A stretch of 64,000 nucleotides of DNA from Metallococcus carri. Lineage in GTDB: Bacteria > Actinomycetota > Actinomycetes > Actinomycetales > Dermatophilaceae. The stretch covers positions 62,001 through 126,000 of the forward strand of contig NZ_JAAOIV010000005.1 of the NCBI RefSeq assembly GCF_011440275.1, read 5' to 3'. Shown in pieces: positions 43,578 through 51,937 of this stretch. Within the stretch, counting starts at the first letter, position 1, and each line of letters starts with the position of its first letter. Under the pieces are notes generated by a model that saw nothing but the letters and a program-made list of their open reading frames with translations, was not told the DNA's origin and searched no databases. Made by a program: the position numbers and the translations under genes.

Positions 43578-44750
43578 TCAGCTCCTTCCACGCCGCCCCC
43601 GACGTGAGCGAGGGCGAGAGGGTGCGGGAGAAGAACGATTCAGAGCAGGAACGCCCGCAGGAGCGGGCGCTGCGCCCGTCCCGTCCCTACCCGTCCCGAC
43701 CCGACCCGGGCCGTAGTCCTCGGATTCACCAATTCGGGCCGTATTCGGGCCGACGGTGGAGTCCTCGGGTGCGGCCCGGGCCCAGGTGGGTGGTGCTGGC
43801 CCGCCTGGAGGCGGGTCATGGCCCTGTGTTGGGGCAGCGATCCCGGGCCCAGGGGTGCCCGGCCGCTCTGACGGTTGCGCGTTCCCCGGACCGGGGTCCG
43901 GCTCGCGCTCCTGGCCGCCGGCAGGTGCCGGTGGCGAGTCGCCGCGGGTGAGGGAAGCGGGATCCGACGTGCGGTGATCGTCGGGTCGCTCTTGTGGGTG
44001 CGCGGTGTCCGGGGACGTCTCCCACGGGTCGCGCTGGCGTGACCTGGCCCGTCGGTCAGGTGCACGCTTCTCCAGCTCGCCCGTCGGCGGGCCGGAAGTC
44101 TTGACGGTCACGCCCTTGCTCGCGAGCCACTCGACAGTGGCCGGTGAGTAGAAGGGCGACACGGGTGCCGGGTGTCGAGGCACCCGGGTGTCGGCGGCCG
44201 GGTCATCGCCGCGGCGGCCGTTGCAGGCACGGCACGAGACGAACAAGTCGTCCGGTGACTCGGCTCCCTGGCCGGGCACCCGATGGTCGTACGTGCCGCC
44301 ACGGTCGTTCCGGTTCGAGCCCCACTGCACGATGCGGCGGCAGTAGCGGCACGCGTCGCCGTCCCGCAGCCTTACCGGCACTGTCAGCTTGGGGTTGCCG
44401 TTGTCGACCTTGCGGCGACGTTCCCAGTCGATCTCCTCCTTGGAGCGCATGTGCCACAGATCGGGGTCCTCGACCAGTTGCCAGTAGCGCGAGCGCCCCA
44501 ATCCGGTGGAGGTCATCAGTCCCGCGGCGACGGCCTGCTTGAGGAGCTTCGATGCGCGCGGTCCGGCGAGGAGCTGGGCGGTGCCGAGGTCGATTCGGTA
44601 GTCGGTCATGTGCCCCGCGGACAAGGTCGCGCAGCGCACGACAAAACCGAATACCTCGTTGATCGTGCGGTCGTCCGATCCCGGCACGCCGGCCAGCGCC
44701 GTCACCAGCGGGTGGGTAGCGGCGTTGTCGCCCAATCGGAGCCAGGGCAC
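43578..44750 (-). CDS. HNH-containing replication-type protein
   Basis: 390 residues from a GTG with an AAGGA site. The N-terminal 120 residues (LRLGDNAATHPLVTALAGVP, LLKQAVAAGLMTSTGLGR) resemble phage replication-initiation or replisome-organiser winged helices. An HNH-like region follows (CRYCRRIVQWGSN, YDHRVPGQG, LFVSCRACNGRRG). The last 170 residues are Pro/Arg-rich and look disordered. It is probably the phage replication protein. Confidence 0.65.
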   Translation of the reverse strand: MPWLRLGDNAATHPLVTALAGVPGSDDRTINEVFGFVVRCATLSAGHMTDYRIDLGTAQLLAGPRASKLLKQAVAAGLMTSTGLGRSRYWQLVEDPDLWHMRSKEEIDWERRRKVDNGNPKLTVPVRLRDGDACRYCRRIVQWGSNRNDRGGTYDHRVPGQGAESPDDLFVSCRACNGRRGDDPAADTRVPRHPAPVSPFYSPATVEWLASKGVTVKTSGPPTGELEKRAPDRRARSRQRDPWETSPDTAHPQERPDDHRTSDPASLTRGDSPPAPAGGQEREPDPGPGNAQPSERPGTPGPGIAAPTQGHDPPPGGPAPPTWARAAPEDSTVGPNTARIGESEDYGPGRVGTGRDGTGAAPAPAGVPALNRSSPAPSRPRSRRGRRGRS

Positions 44751-44798
44751 GAATGTCCTTCCAGGTCATGGTCACGGTCGTGAGCAGCGCGGGCAGGG

Positions 44799-45011
44799 TC
44801 ACGGAGGGTCACCGCCCGGGTCGGGTCGCAGCGGACCGGGGCGCGCGGTGAGTTGCTGCAGTTGGGCGCGGAAACCGACCTTCGCGCGCACCTGGTCAGT
44901 GACGTCGAACCCGTTGCGGAACGCCTGGTCGACGAACCGTTGGATGTCGCCGAGCGTCATGCCGGCGGTCCTGTCGGCGGCATCGACGACGAGTTGGGCG
45001 CGCGTGCTCAC
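44799..45011 (-). CDS. Hypothetical early protein
   Basis: 70 residues from a GTG with a conserved-looking helical segment (GMTLGDIQRFVDQAFRNGFD). GTGA overlap upstream. Function unknown. Confidence 0.55.
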   Translation of the reverse strand: MSTRAQLVVDAADRTAGMTLGDIQRFVDQAFRNGFDVTDQVRAKVGFRAQLQQLTARPGPLRPDPGGDPP

Positions 45012-45127
45012 AGTGGCCCCTTCCGACTTTGACCGTTGCGCCAGAGCGCGATCGCGCCGAGCACCACGGTGGCGGCGGCCGCGAACCCGGTGATCGCGAG
45101 CGCCGTCCAGGCGAGGACCTCGATCAC
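45008..45127 (-). CDS. Very small single-span membrane protein
   Basis: 39 residues, almost all one hydrophobic segment (EVLAWTALAITGFAAAATVV), ending WRNGQSRKGPL. GTGA overlaps on both sides support it as a true gene. Possible roles include superinfection or membrane effects, unproven. Confidence 0.55.
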   Translation of the reverse strand: MIEVLAWTALAITGFAAAATVVLGAIALWRNGQSRKGPL

Positions 45128-45390
45128 GGCCGGCCAACCCAGGGGCGTAGCTGTTTCCCGAAGTGCTCGAAGGACGCAGCGAGTTGCTGAGCGGATGCGA
45201 TGATTGCCTTCACCTGGGCGTGGAGCGCTTCGCGGGCGAGGCGGGCTTGTCGCTGTCGTGGGGTGAGGTGGCACCACGGGTCCCGGTCGAGCTCGACAGC
45301 GAGGTATGCCGCGATGAACTCCGGGTCGTTCACGGGGCGGCCGCGGCCGGCGACGAGCCCGCGGGCGACGTCGATCACCTCGAGCGTCAC
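45124..45390 (-). CDS. Hypothetical early protein
   Basis: 88 residues from a GTG overlapping the upstream stop (GTGA). It is helical, with HLTPRQRQARLAREALHAQV. Function unknown. Confidence 0.55.
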   Translation of the reverse strand: MTLEVIDVARGLVAGRGRPVNDPEFIAAYLAVELDRDPWCHLTPRQRQARLAREALHAQVKAIIASAQQLAASFEHFGKQLRPWVGRP

Positions 45391-45590
45391 GACCGTGCCC
45401 GCTTCGCGTTCTTGCGCGAGGCGTGGACTCGCTCGGCCATCGCGACCAGGTCGGGGTGAATCTGCACCCGCAGGGTATGGCTCGCTTTCTGAGCGAGCAG
45501 CCCGCCCGCGAGGATCTCGTCGTCGGAGACCAGGAGGTGCTTGGCCTTGCTCAGCACGACGGCAGCAGCGTTGGCCTCGCCGATGTTCAC
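45387..45590 (-). CDS. Hypothetical early protein
   Basis: 67 residues; KASHTLRVQIHPDLVAMAER could form a ribbon-helix-helix DNA-binding unit. It directly follows the larger ParB-like gene with a 4-bp overlap. Confidence 0.5.
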   Translation of the reverse strand: MNIGEANAAAVVLSKAKHLLVSDDEILAGGLLAQKASHTLRVQIHPDLVAMAERVHASRKNAKRARS

Positions 45591-47065
45591 GAGGCGTCAC
45601 CGCACAGGGTGCGGGCGACCTCGGCCGGGTCGCCGCCGTCGATGAGTGCTTGCTCTTCCGGGGTGGGCTCCCACTTGTAGATGCTGACGAGTTGGTGGAC
45701 CCACGAGTGCTCGTTGGCTGCGTCACGCCAGAGCCAGGTGCGGGGGTTGTCCAGGCTGTCGTCGGTCGCGGCGTCCAAACGCAGCCGCCGGAAGACCACC
45801 AACGCGGGCAGCGGTGTCGCCTTCAGCGCGGCACGGAGCTTGTCCGGGAGGTCGTCGGAGTCCAGGGTCTTGTCCGACGCGTTTGGCAGCAGCATTTGGG
45901 CGAACACGCGACGCTGCCGTACACCGGCCGGGTGCTTCGCCGCGAGCATCGGCTCGAAGTCGCCCACGACCATCTCGCGGGCGATCTGCTCGGCCGCGTC
46001 CGATCGGGCCACGTCACCGAGGAACCGTCTGCGCACCACCGCGGTGGCGCGCAGGCGCGCCTCCAGCTCCGCCAGTGCCTTCTCGTCTGCGGCCTGCTGG
46101 GGCTGTTCCTCCGGGTCAGTGGTGGGGGCTGGTACTGCCTCGTCGGGGGAGACACCGAGCTCGTCGCCGTGGTGGTCGTACGGGGACGTGCAGACACCGA
46201 TAACGGCTTCGTCTTCGTCGATGGTGAGGGCGTGCCCGGGGCAGTCCTTGTGCCACTCGATCAGCTTGTTGTAGTAGTCCTGGTCGTCGACCTGCCGGAG
46301 GTCGCCACCGATTTCTCGTTGCTGAGCTGGTGAGAGAAGCGAGTCAACGAAGCACTCCGGCTCGACGTCGTCGACCTTCACGTAGGGGACGCCGTCGGCC
46401 GTGCACCGCTTCTTCAGCGCACGCTCGGCCCGCTGGAAGTTCGCCCGCTCGGTGCGGGCTTGCTTCTCCCGCTCCAGAGCGGTCGCGAGCGCGATCGGGC
46501 CGGCCTGCGCCGCCCGGTCGAGGCGGGTCATGGCGTCGCGGTCGTTCGCGAACGACGCCATCCTGACCGCGTCCTCGAGGGTCAGGTCACGGTTCAGGAT
46601 CTGCGCCTGCGTGGAGCCCGGGAGCTTGGTGACCTTGATCCGGTCGGTGACGGCCTTCTTCGACCTACCCACCTTCGCCGCGATGTCCTCCGGCTTGTAG
46701 TCCAGGTCGATCAGCAGCTGGTATGCCGTTCCCTCCTCGACGGGGGACAGGTCGACGCGTTGCCCGTTCTCGACGAGCATCCGCTCGACCTGCTCGCCCC
46801 GTTCAGAGGCGGGGTGCAGGATCGCCGGCAGGGTCTTCACGCCGGCCTGGATCGCTGCGGCGAGGCGCCGGTGGCCGGCGACCAGCTGGTACTTCTTCTT
46901 CACCCCTTCGCCGGAGGGCTCGACGACCAGCGGCTCGAGCAGGCCCTGAGCCTGGATCGACGCGGCCAGGTCGGACAGGTCGCCCAGGTGCTGGCGGGGA
47001 TTGTCGGGGTGCTCGGCGATGTCCTTGGTCGGGATATCGAGCAGCTGCACGGTCGCAGCGTTCAT
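45587..47065 (-). CDS. ParB-like protein 1
   Basis: 492 residues. The ParB N-terminal domain is clear (LLDIPTKDIAEHPDNPRQHL, LEPLVVEPSG, VAGHRRLAAAIQAG), followed by the HTH region (LDYKPEDIAAKVGRSKKAV). The box normally written GERRxRA reads GHRRLAA, so the CTP-binding Glu is replaced. The long C-terminal half is unfamiliar. With no ParA visible, a regulatory or replication role is more likely than classical partition. Confidence 0.8.
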   Translation of the reverse strand: MNAATVQLLDIPTKDIAEHPDNPRQHLGDLSDLAASIQAQGLLEPLVVEPSGEGVKKKYQLVAGHRRLAAAIQAGVKTLPAILHPASERGEQVERMLVENGQRVDLSPVEEGTAYQLLIDLDYKPEDIAAKVGRSKKAVTDRIKVTKLPGSTQAQILNRDLTLEDAVRMASFANDRDAMTRLDRAAQAGPIALATALEREKQARTERANFQRAERALKKRCTADGVPYVKVDDVEPECFVDSLLSPAQQREIGGDLRQVDDQDYYNKLIEWHKDCPGHALTIDEDEAVIGVCTSPYDHHGDELGVSPDEAVPAPTTDPEEQPQQAADEKALAELEARLRATAVVRRRFLGDVARSDAAEQIAREMVVGDFEPMLAAKHPAGVRQRRVFAQMLLPNASDKTLDSDDLPDKLRAALKATPLPALVVFRRLRLDAATDDSLDNPRTWLWRDAANEHSWVHQLVSIYKWEPTPEEQALIDGGDPAEVARTLCGDAS

Positions 47066-47090
47066 GCGGGTCTCCTTCAGGGTGTGCGGG

Positions 47091-47924
47091 TCACGGCACC
47101 GGCGACAGGTGCCGGGTGCTGGTGGGGTCTGCGGGGCTGGCGTCGGAGGTCACGTCGCCGTCAGCGGCGCCGGCGTCGGGCTCGGCGGCGTCCTCGTCGT
47201 CGTCGGTGCGGCGCATCGTCGACGGGAGCCGCTCGAGCCAGGCACCCCACGCGTCTAGCACCTCCTGGTCGTCGTCGAAGGACGACCCAAGCGGGTGCCG
47301 CACCGACACGGCGCCGATGAACGAGTCACCGACGGTCACGAGGAACCGGTGCCGGCCCTGACCGAGCAACCGGACAGCCATCGGCCGCTTGTAGGCGCGC
47401 ACCGCGGCGTCGAACACCGCGAACGACGCGATCAGCGGTTGCCCGTCATACTCCGGTGGGACCTGGAAATGACCATGGACCGCCTCACCGAGGTAGCCCT
47501 CGATGTCGGGGAACAATGTCGAGGTGCCCAACGTCGGCAAGACGAGCTCTTCACCGATCGACAGCAGCCCCGAAATGTCCCTCGTCGAGAGCACCTGCCC
47601 CTCACGCGTCGAGGCGACGGCGAGCTCGAGCTGCTGGTCCGGCTCAACGTCCTTCCCGGTCACCTTGACCGGCCGGTGCACCGCGAGGAGCTTCTTCACC
47701 GATTCCACGGACAGGTCGATCGCCAGCCCGGAGTCATCCGAGCCGCCCACCACCGAAACGATCGCCAGCCCTGAGCTGTGAGCGTCCGTAGCGAGGACAG
47801 CCATGTTCACGCGGTCAACGACCAGACGCACCCGCGCAAGATCCGACACGTCCACCGACGACGCGTGCGGCAACACCGCGGTGAGAGCCTGATGCAGGTC
47901 CCTGATGTCCACCACGGTGCTCAC
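47091..47924 (-). CDS. Possible DnaN-like sliding-clamp protein
   Basis: 277 residues. RVRLVVDRVNMAVLATDAHS, KKLLAVHRPVKVTGKDVEPD and HRFLVTVGDSFIGAVSV have the spacing of beta-clamp domains, but similarity is weak and the total is shorter than DnaN (about 370-400). The C-terminus is acidic and disordered. It starts in ATGA overlap and lies next to the ParB-like gene. Confidence 0.4.
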   Translation of the reverse strand: MSTVVDIRDLHQALTAVLPHASSVDVSDLARVRLVVDRVNMAVLATDAHSSGLAIVSVVGGSDDSGLAIDLSVESVKKLLAVHRPVKVTGKDVEPDQQLELAVASTREGQVLSTRDISGLLSIGEELVLPTLGTSTLFPDIEGYLGEAVHGHFQVPPEYDGQPLIASFAVFDAAVRAYKRPMAVRLLGQGRHRFLVTVGDSFIGAVSVRHPLGSSFDDDQEVLDAWGAWLERLPSTMRRTDDDEDAAEPDAGAADGDVTSDASPADPTSTRHLSPVP

Positions 47925-48142
47925 CGGGCCTCACCACCGTGGCTGCGCTCATACGCCCGGCGGGCGACAGCAACGATCACCGCCATGTGCGCGGGCGAGC
48001 CAGGGCCGTTCGCGTAATAGGACGCCCACACCTCGTCACGATCGGCCTGGCGCAGCGCCCGCCAGTGCACCTTGCACATGGCCAGGAACACCGGGATCCG
48101 AGCACCGCAGTCACGCACCGGGCAAATGTGGGTCGTGCTCAC
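47921..48142 (-). CDS. Small zinc-finger-like protein
   Basis: 73 residues from a GTG. The motif ICPVRDCGARIPVFLAMCKVHW gives C-x4-C...C-x2-H, a likely zinc knuckle, as in the protein at 40622. A TTG two codons upstream is an alternative start. Confidence 0.55.
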   Translation of the reverse strand: MSTTHICPVRDCGARIPVFLAMCKVHWRALRQADRDEVWASYYANGPGSPAHMAVIVAVARRAYERSHGGEAR

Positions 48143-48401
48143 CGGCAATCACCTCGTTCCGGCACCAAGGGCATCCCCCGCTGTTTGGACGATCCGTGCT
48201 GGTGTGCTCGGGTGCGTCCGCGTCGACGACCACGGGCCCGTCGACGATCAGCCCTAGCCAGACGATCCGGTCGGCGCTGCGACTGTCGTCGACCGTGACC
48301 TTCCGTACGCAGAGCCATGGGAAGGTGCGGCCGTCGACAAACACGCCGGCGCGATTGATATGCACCGATCGGGCTATCCGTGCGCGTTCGTGGTCAGTCA
48401 T
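48111..48401 (-). CDS. Hypothetical early protein
   Basis: 96 residues beginning MTDHERARIARSVHINRAGV and ending with a CPWCRNEVIAGEHDPH zinc-ribbon-like motif. It overlaps the preceding gene. Function unknown. Confidence 0.55.
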   Translation of the reverse strand: MTDHERARIARSVHINRAGVFVDGRTFPWLCVRKVTVDDSRSADRIVWLGLIVDGPVVVDADAPEHTSTDRPNSGGCPWCRNEVIAGEHDPHLPGA

Positions 48402-48618
48402 TTGCGCCTGTCCACCTTCCGGGGTCGTTGATGCGCGAAGCGCGCTCATAGGCGTTAGGGGCGATGTCGAACTCGCCGTCGGCCCACCGGTCGAACACGT
48501 CGCGGCGGGCCTCTGATCCGACGCGGACCAAGTCCGGGCGGGCGACCCGCTCGAGGCCTCGCAGCTCTAGCTCCGACCAGGACGGCACCTTCGACCGGTA
48601 ACCGCGGCCGTCAGTCAT
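48394..48618 (-). CDS. Hypothetical early protein
   Basis: 74 residues (MTDGRGYRSKVPSWSELELR...), overlapping both neighbours by a few bases. No family is recognised. Confidence 0.5.
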   Translation of the reverse strand: MTDGRGYRSKVPSWSELELRGLERVARPDLVRVGSEARRDVFDRWADGEFDIAPNAYERASRINDPGRWTGAND

Positions 48619-48907
48619 GACCGTCGCCTCCCAGCCGTAGGAAGCGGACAGGGTCACCGGTGCCCGCTAGGAGATCCCGCAGCGCCCGCAGGGTCTCTTC
48701 GCGCACCGCCGGGTCTCGCATCTGGATGGCCTTGATGTGCTGGGCGAAGTTCGTTGCCATGCCCGCGGCGACCGACGGTGGGATACCCGCAGACAGGACG
48801 AGGAAGTTGCAGATACCAGTGGCCATGCCCGAGTCGAATACCTCGAGCAGCTGCGCCTCGGTCACGGTGTGCGTGGTCTCGTACGCGTTCACGGCAGCGG
48901 CCTCCAT
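48611..48907 (-). CDS. Hypothetical early protein
   Basis: 98 residues, helical, with ATGICNFLVLSAGIPPSVAA in the middle. It overlaps the next gene. Function unknown. Confidence 0.5.
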   Translation of the reverse strand: MEAAAVNAYETTHTVTEAQLLEVFDSGMATGICNFLVLSAGIPPSVAAGMATNFAQHIKAIQMRDPAVREETLRALRDLLAGTGDPVRFLRLGGDGHD

Positions 48908-49032
48908 TCCTGGCCGTCACACCCGGGTCGGGTGCACACCAGCACCCGCCACCGCGCGTTGCCCTGCCAGCGTTCCTCGACCCGCCAGGCATGAAGATCC
49001 AGGCGACACAACAGCATTCGGACCCAGCTCAT
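48889..49032 (-). CDS. Small DUF1660-like Trp/Cys protein
   Basis: 47 residues. LLCRLDLHAWRVEERWQG and VCTRPGCDGQEW resemble short phage proteins with a CRLxxHxW start and a C-terminal CxxxxC. ATGA overlap with the ParB-like gene upstream. Confidence 0.5.
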   Translation of the reverse strand: MSWVRMLLCRLDLHAWRVEERWQGNARWRVLVCTRPGCDGQEWRPLP

Positions 49033-50090
49033 AACGCGCTCACTTTCGCTTCGGGCATCGTCTGCCGGCAGATCGCGCACTCGCCGTGCTCGTAGGAGTC
49101 GGCGATCGCGTCCTGGCGTTCGCTGGCGCGGATCACCGCCTCCCAGCACTCACCGCACGCGACCGACGCGAGACGGACACCCTTGGGGTGGCCCATCCGC
49201 TGGCAGCGGTTGCGGGCGAGCGGTGACAGCGGGTGTGAGGCCCCGAGGTGGGGTACGCGGGTCGGTACGTGCCCGCGGGCGCGCCCGGATTCGATGCGGG
49301 ACAGACCGATCGCCTCCCGCAGGCCCATCTCGCCGGCGCGGAGCTTGCGCTGCTCCTCCCGGGGCAGCTCGAGCAGCGACAGCCGGTCGGACACCCACAC
49401 CTGGTTACGGCCGACCCGCTTGGCGACCATCGCGTGCGTGACTTCCTGGCCGCCCATCGCGACGCGCAGCGCAGCCAGCGCGTGCGCTTGCTCGATGGGG
49501 TCAAGGTCGCGGCGCTGGCTGTTTTCGCTGATCATCGCGGCGAGGACCTGGCCGCGGGTCATCTCCGGCCGGATCACCGTCCACACCTGGTCCCAGCCGA
49601 GGTGCTTCACCGCGGCGAGGCGGCGGTGGCCGGCCACGACGACCAGGCGGTCACCGTCTTGACGGGCGACGATGTCCTGCAGCAGTCCCACGTCCGCGAT
49701 CGAGGCGGCCAGGTCCTCGACCCCGTCGCCGGCGTCGGTGCGCGGGTTCGACGGGTCAGGATGCAGATCGGCCACGTCGACGAGGCGACGCTCCGAGCCC
49801 ACCGATCGCGGCCCCGACGGTGACGCCGACGAGCTCGCCAGCCTCTGGCCGGCCTCCAGCTGCTCCGGGTCAATACGAGTGACGCCAGGCTTGCTCTGGA
49901 ACTGCTGGACCGCCAGGTTCATCCGCTGCTCGTTCGTCGGGAACCCGATCGCGTGCGCGATCTCCTCGACCTGCGACACCTTCACGCCCTCGACCAGCTC
50001 AGCTGTGCGCTGCGGGGACTCCAGCCGCGCCAACCACACCGCCACCTCGTAACGCTGCTGCGCGGTCAGCAGATGCGATGTGAACGTCAC
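49029..50090 (-). CDS. ParB-like protein 2
   Basis: 353 residues. The first 95 form an extra N-terminal part (RYEVAVWLARLESPQRTAEL). The ParB domain follows (VDVADLHPDPSNPRTDAG, VVVAGHRRLAAVKHLGW, ENSQRRDLDPIEQAHAL), then an HTH (EVTHAMVAKRVGRNQVWVSD). A C-terminal zinc-type pair closes the protein (SVACGECWEA, GECAICRQTM). It also reads GHRRLAA instead of GERRxRA. Two ParB-like proteins in one prophage are unusual. Confidence 0.78.
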   Translation of the reverse strand: MTFTSHLLTAQQRYEVAVWLARLESPQRTAELVEGVKVSQVEEIAHAIGFPTNEQRMNLAVQQFQSKPGVTRIDPEQLEAGQRLASSSASPSGPRSVGSERRLVDVADLHPDPSNPRTDAGDGVEDLAASIADVGLLQDIVARQDGDRLVVVAGHRRLAAVKHLGWDQVWTVIRPEMTRGQVLAAMISENSQRRDLDPIEQAHALAALRVAMGGQEVTHAMVAKRVGRNQVWVSDRLSLLELPREEQRKLRAGEMGLREAIGLSRIESGRARGHVPTRVPHLGASHPLSPLARNRCQRMGHPKGVRLASVACGECWEAVIRASERQDAIADSYEHGECAICRQTMPEAKVSAL

Positions 50091-50227
50091 CGTTGTTCAC
50101 CGCCCGCGCCGAACTCGCGGACCACGTCGACGAGCCAGCGCACGGCATACACGCCCGCACCAAACGCCAGCGCAGCCAGGGTCGCGACGACGAACGTCAG
50201 CCCGTTCGGTGCACCACCCGGGGACAT
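50087..50227 (-). CDS. Small single-span membrane protein
   Basis: 46 residues with one hydrophobic segment (LTFVVATLAALAFGAGVYAV). TGATG overlap upstream and a 4-bp overlap downstream favour a true gene. Confidence 0.55.
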   Translation of the reverse strand: MSPGGAPNGLTFVVATLAALAFGAGVYAVRWLVDVVREFGAGGEQR

Positions 50228-50655
50228 CACGCGACCGCCTCGAACGAGAACGCCGGCTGCACCGACCGGAACGCGCACTGGTGGCAGACGAACAAGACCA
50301 CCTCGACCGCGCCTGCGTGCTCACGCAAACCCTCGAGCGAGGACCACGGGTCACCGCAGCGCGGGCACGGTGTGCGCCTCGCCTGCATCTGCAGGTCGAC
50401 GACCAGGGCGTACGCGACCGGGGTCGTGCCCGAGGTCACCCGGATCACACCGTGGCCCACGCGGGCGGCCATCGCGTGCCGCACCGTGGCGTGGCCACGC
50501 GCGAGCTGCAGCACACGGGTCGGTATCAACCGGTCGGCCATCGCCAGCGGCACGACATACCGGCCGAGCACGTCCCGGTCGGACAGGCTGCCACCCGGAT
50601 CGCGGTCGACCGCGGCCGGCCGCGCCAGAGTGACGACGGAATACGGGGTTGGCAT
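50227..50655 (-). CDS. Zinc-ribbon early protein
   Basis: 142 residues; the C-terminal half contains TPCPRCGDPWSSLEG and FVCHQCAFRS, a two-CxxC zinc ribbon. The N-terminal half (DRLIPTRVLQLARGHATVRH) is unfamiliar. Function unknown. Confidence 0.6.
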   Translation of the reverse strand: MPTPYSVVTLARPAAVDRDPGGSLSDRDVLGRYVVPLAMADRLIPTRVLQLARGHATVRHAMAARVGHGVIRVTSGTTPVAYALVVDLQMQARRTPCPRCGDPWSSLEGLREHAGAVEVVLFVCHQCAFRSVQPAFSFEAVA

Positions 50656-50719
50656 TACACTCTCCCTTGTTAGGTGGCCGGGTCCTGGCGCCGCGAAACG
50701 ACAGGGACCCGGCCGCTGC

Positions 50720-51094
50720 TTATGTGCGGGTCGGAAACGGGATCACGTTGGCCGGCGCCGCCGCGGGCGAACCGGACATGACGACACGGTCACCCGTGTC
50801 GCGGAACACCAGGCGCCCGTCGACAAGCACCCGATCGCCACCCACCACCACACGCGTGGCCCGCGGGAAAAACCGGGCCCGGAACGCCTCCCGCTCAACC
50901 GCGAGCCTCTCGCTCGCGCGCAAAGCTGCGGCGACATCCTGAGGCGGCACGGTGCGGCAAGCGCGGTGGATTCGGGTGATGCGCGAGCGGGCGGCGTACT
51001 CGAGCGCGTATAACTGGGTCAGGTAGTCCGCTGTGGCCTCGAGCGTGAACACGTCACCAAACGGGGACAGCGGGGACAGCGGGTGCGTAGTCAC
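50720..51094 (-). CDS. Hypothetical early protein
   Basis: 124 residues; helical N-terminus (LEATADYLTQLYALEYAARS) and strand-rich C-terminus (VVVGGDRVLVDGRLVFRDTG). ATGA overlap upstream. Function unknown. Confidence 0.55.
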   Translation of the reverse strand: MTTHPLSPLSPFGDVFTLEATADYLTQLYALEYAARSRITRIHRACRTVPPQDVAAALRASERLAVEREAFRARFFPRATRVVVGGDRVLVDGRLVFRDTGDRVVMSGSPAAAPANVIPFPTRT

Positions 51095-51342
51095 CAGTCA
51101 CCTCCGGACGCGCGGGCGGGGGAGCCCAGGGGGGACGGCTCAACCCCGCCCGCGCGCTGCACCGGCTGCGGGCCTGTGGCCAGGGCCGGCGCCTTCACCG
51201 GGGCAGGTTTACGCCACCCGCCGGTGAACCCTGCAAGGATCCGGGACATGTCGGGGACGCAGGCCCGCGCCTCCGACCCGTACGCACCCGTCGATGCACG
51301 ACGAGTGCCGGAACCGAGAGGGCGATTCGATGAACGACTCAT
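51091..51342 (-). CDS. Hypothetical early protein
   Basis: 83 residues from 51342 (TGATG overlap); an internal ATG at 51249 would give 52 residues (MSRILAGFTGGWRKPAPVK...). It overlaps the plus-strand gene at 51330 by only a few bases. Probably small and disordered. Confidence 0.45.
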   Translation of the reverse strand: MSRSSNRPLGSGTRRASTGAYGSEARACVPDMSRILAGFTGGWRKPAPVKAPALATGPQPVQRAGGVEPSPLGSPARASGGDW

Positions 51343-51539
51343 CACAGCCTCCGACCAAATTCGACCGTGATGCTGCACTTGCCACGCTCGACATGATCGA
51401 GAGCCACCTGCAGAAGATGACTGACCCGGCCGACCCGCTCACCGCGAGCGCTGCGCTGAAGCTGGTTATCGCCGACATCAGCGGCTTGGCTGAGGTCGTC
51501 CGCGGCATGGTCGAGGCCCACCCCGTCGCCAACGACTAG
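51330..51539 (+). CDS. Small plus-strand protein inside the minus-strand early region
   Basis: 69 residues (MNDSSQPPTKFDRDAALATL...) with a helical, well-formed sequence, strongly GC-rich third positions and an AGAGGG site. It runs opposite to all neighbours. An upstream start at 51294 is possible. Function unknown. It lies entirely within the minus-strand frame at 51342-51653 except for its first 12 bases. Confidence 0.6.
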   Translation: MNDSSQPPTKFDRDAALATLDMIESHLQKMTDPADPLTASAALKLVIADISGLAEVVRGMVEAHPVAND

Positions 51540-51653
51540 ATCTCCCAGGGGAGCCGCAGCCTGCTCGCCGGGGGTGGCCGGTCCGCAGTATTCACAGCAC
51601 GCCACGTCAAGGACGGTCACGTCCTCGGGCAGGAGAGTAAGTCGGTCTCTCAT
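51342..51653 (-). CDS. Possible early protein antisense to the 51330 gene
   Basis: 103 codons with ATGA overlap upstream and TGATG downstream, which fits the coupled operon. The first 40 residues (RLTLLPEDVTVLDVACCEYC) look real, but the rest is the shadow of the plus-strand gene. One of the two must be wrong, or they truly overlap. Confidence 0.35.
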   Translation of the reverse strand: MRDRLTLLPEDVTVLDVACCEYCGPATPGEQAAAPLGDLVVGDGVGLDHAADDLSQAADVGDNQLQRSARGERVGRVSHLLQVALDHVERGKCSITVEFGRRL

Positions 51654-51937
51654 CGGACGCTCCTGACGAGCGCGACCCGTTGCTGCTGGGGGCGCTTCAG
51701 CAGGTCACGCGCGGGCACGACCTCGACCTCGCCGGGCCGTAGAGCCCGCGGCACCAGCACCGGGCGGTCACCCAGGCGCCGAATCCGCTTGCGGGACAGT
51801 CGCATCGCGTCCACCCGCTCGAACGGCACATTGCCGCGCGACCCCGCCTTACGCTGCCGCGAGCGCCACACCACCTTCCGCGGCTTGACGTCGACGTAGC
51901 CGACGCCCGGGACGAACTCCCGCTTCGCTGTGCTCAT
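51650..51937 (-). CDS. Basic hypothetical early protein
   Basis: 95 residues, very Arg-rich (KPRKVVWRSRQRKAGSRG), ATGA overlap upstream. It may bind nucleic acid. Function unknown. Confidence 0.5.
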   Translation of the reverse strand: MSTAKREFVPGVGYVDVKPRKVVWRSRQRKAGSRGNVPFERVDAMRLSRKRIRRLGDRPVLVPRALRPGEVEVVPARDLLKRPQQQRVALVRSVR

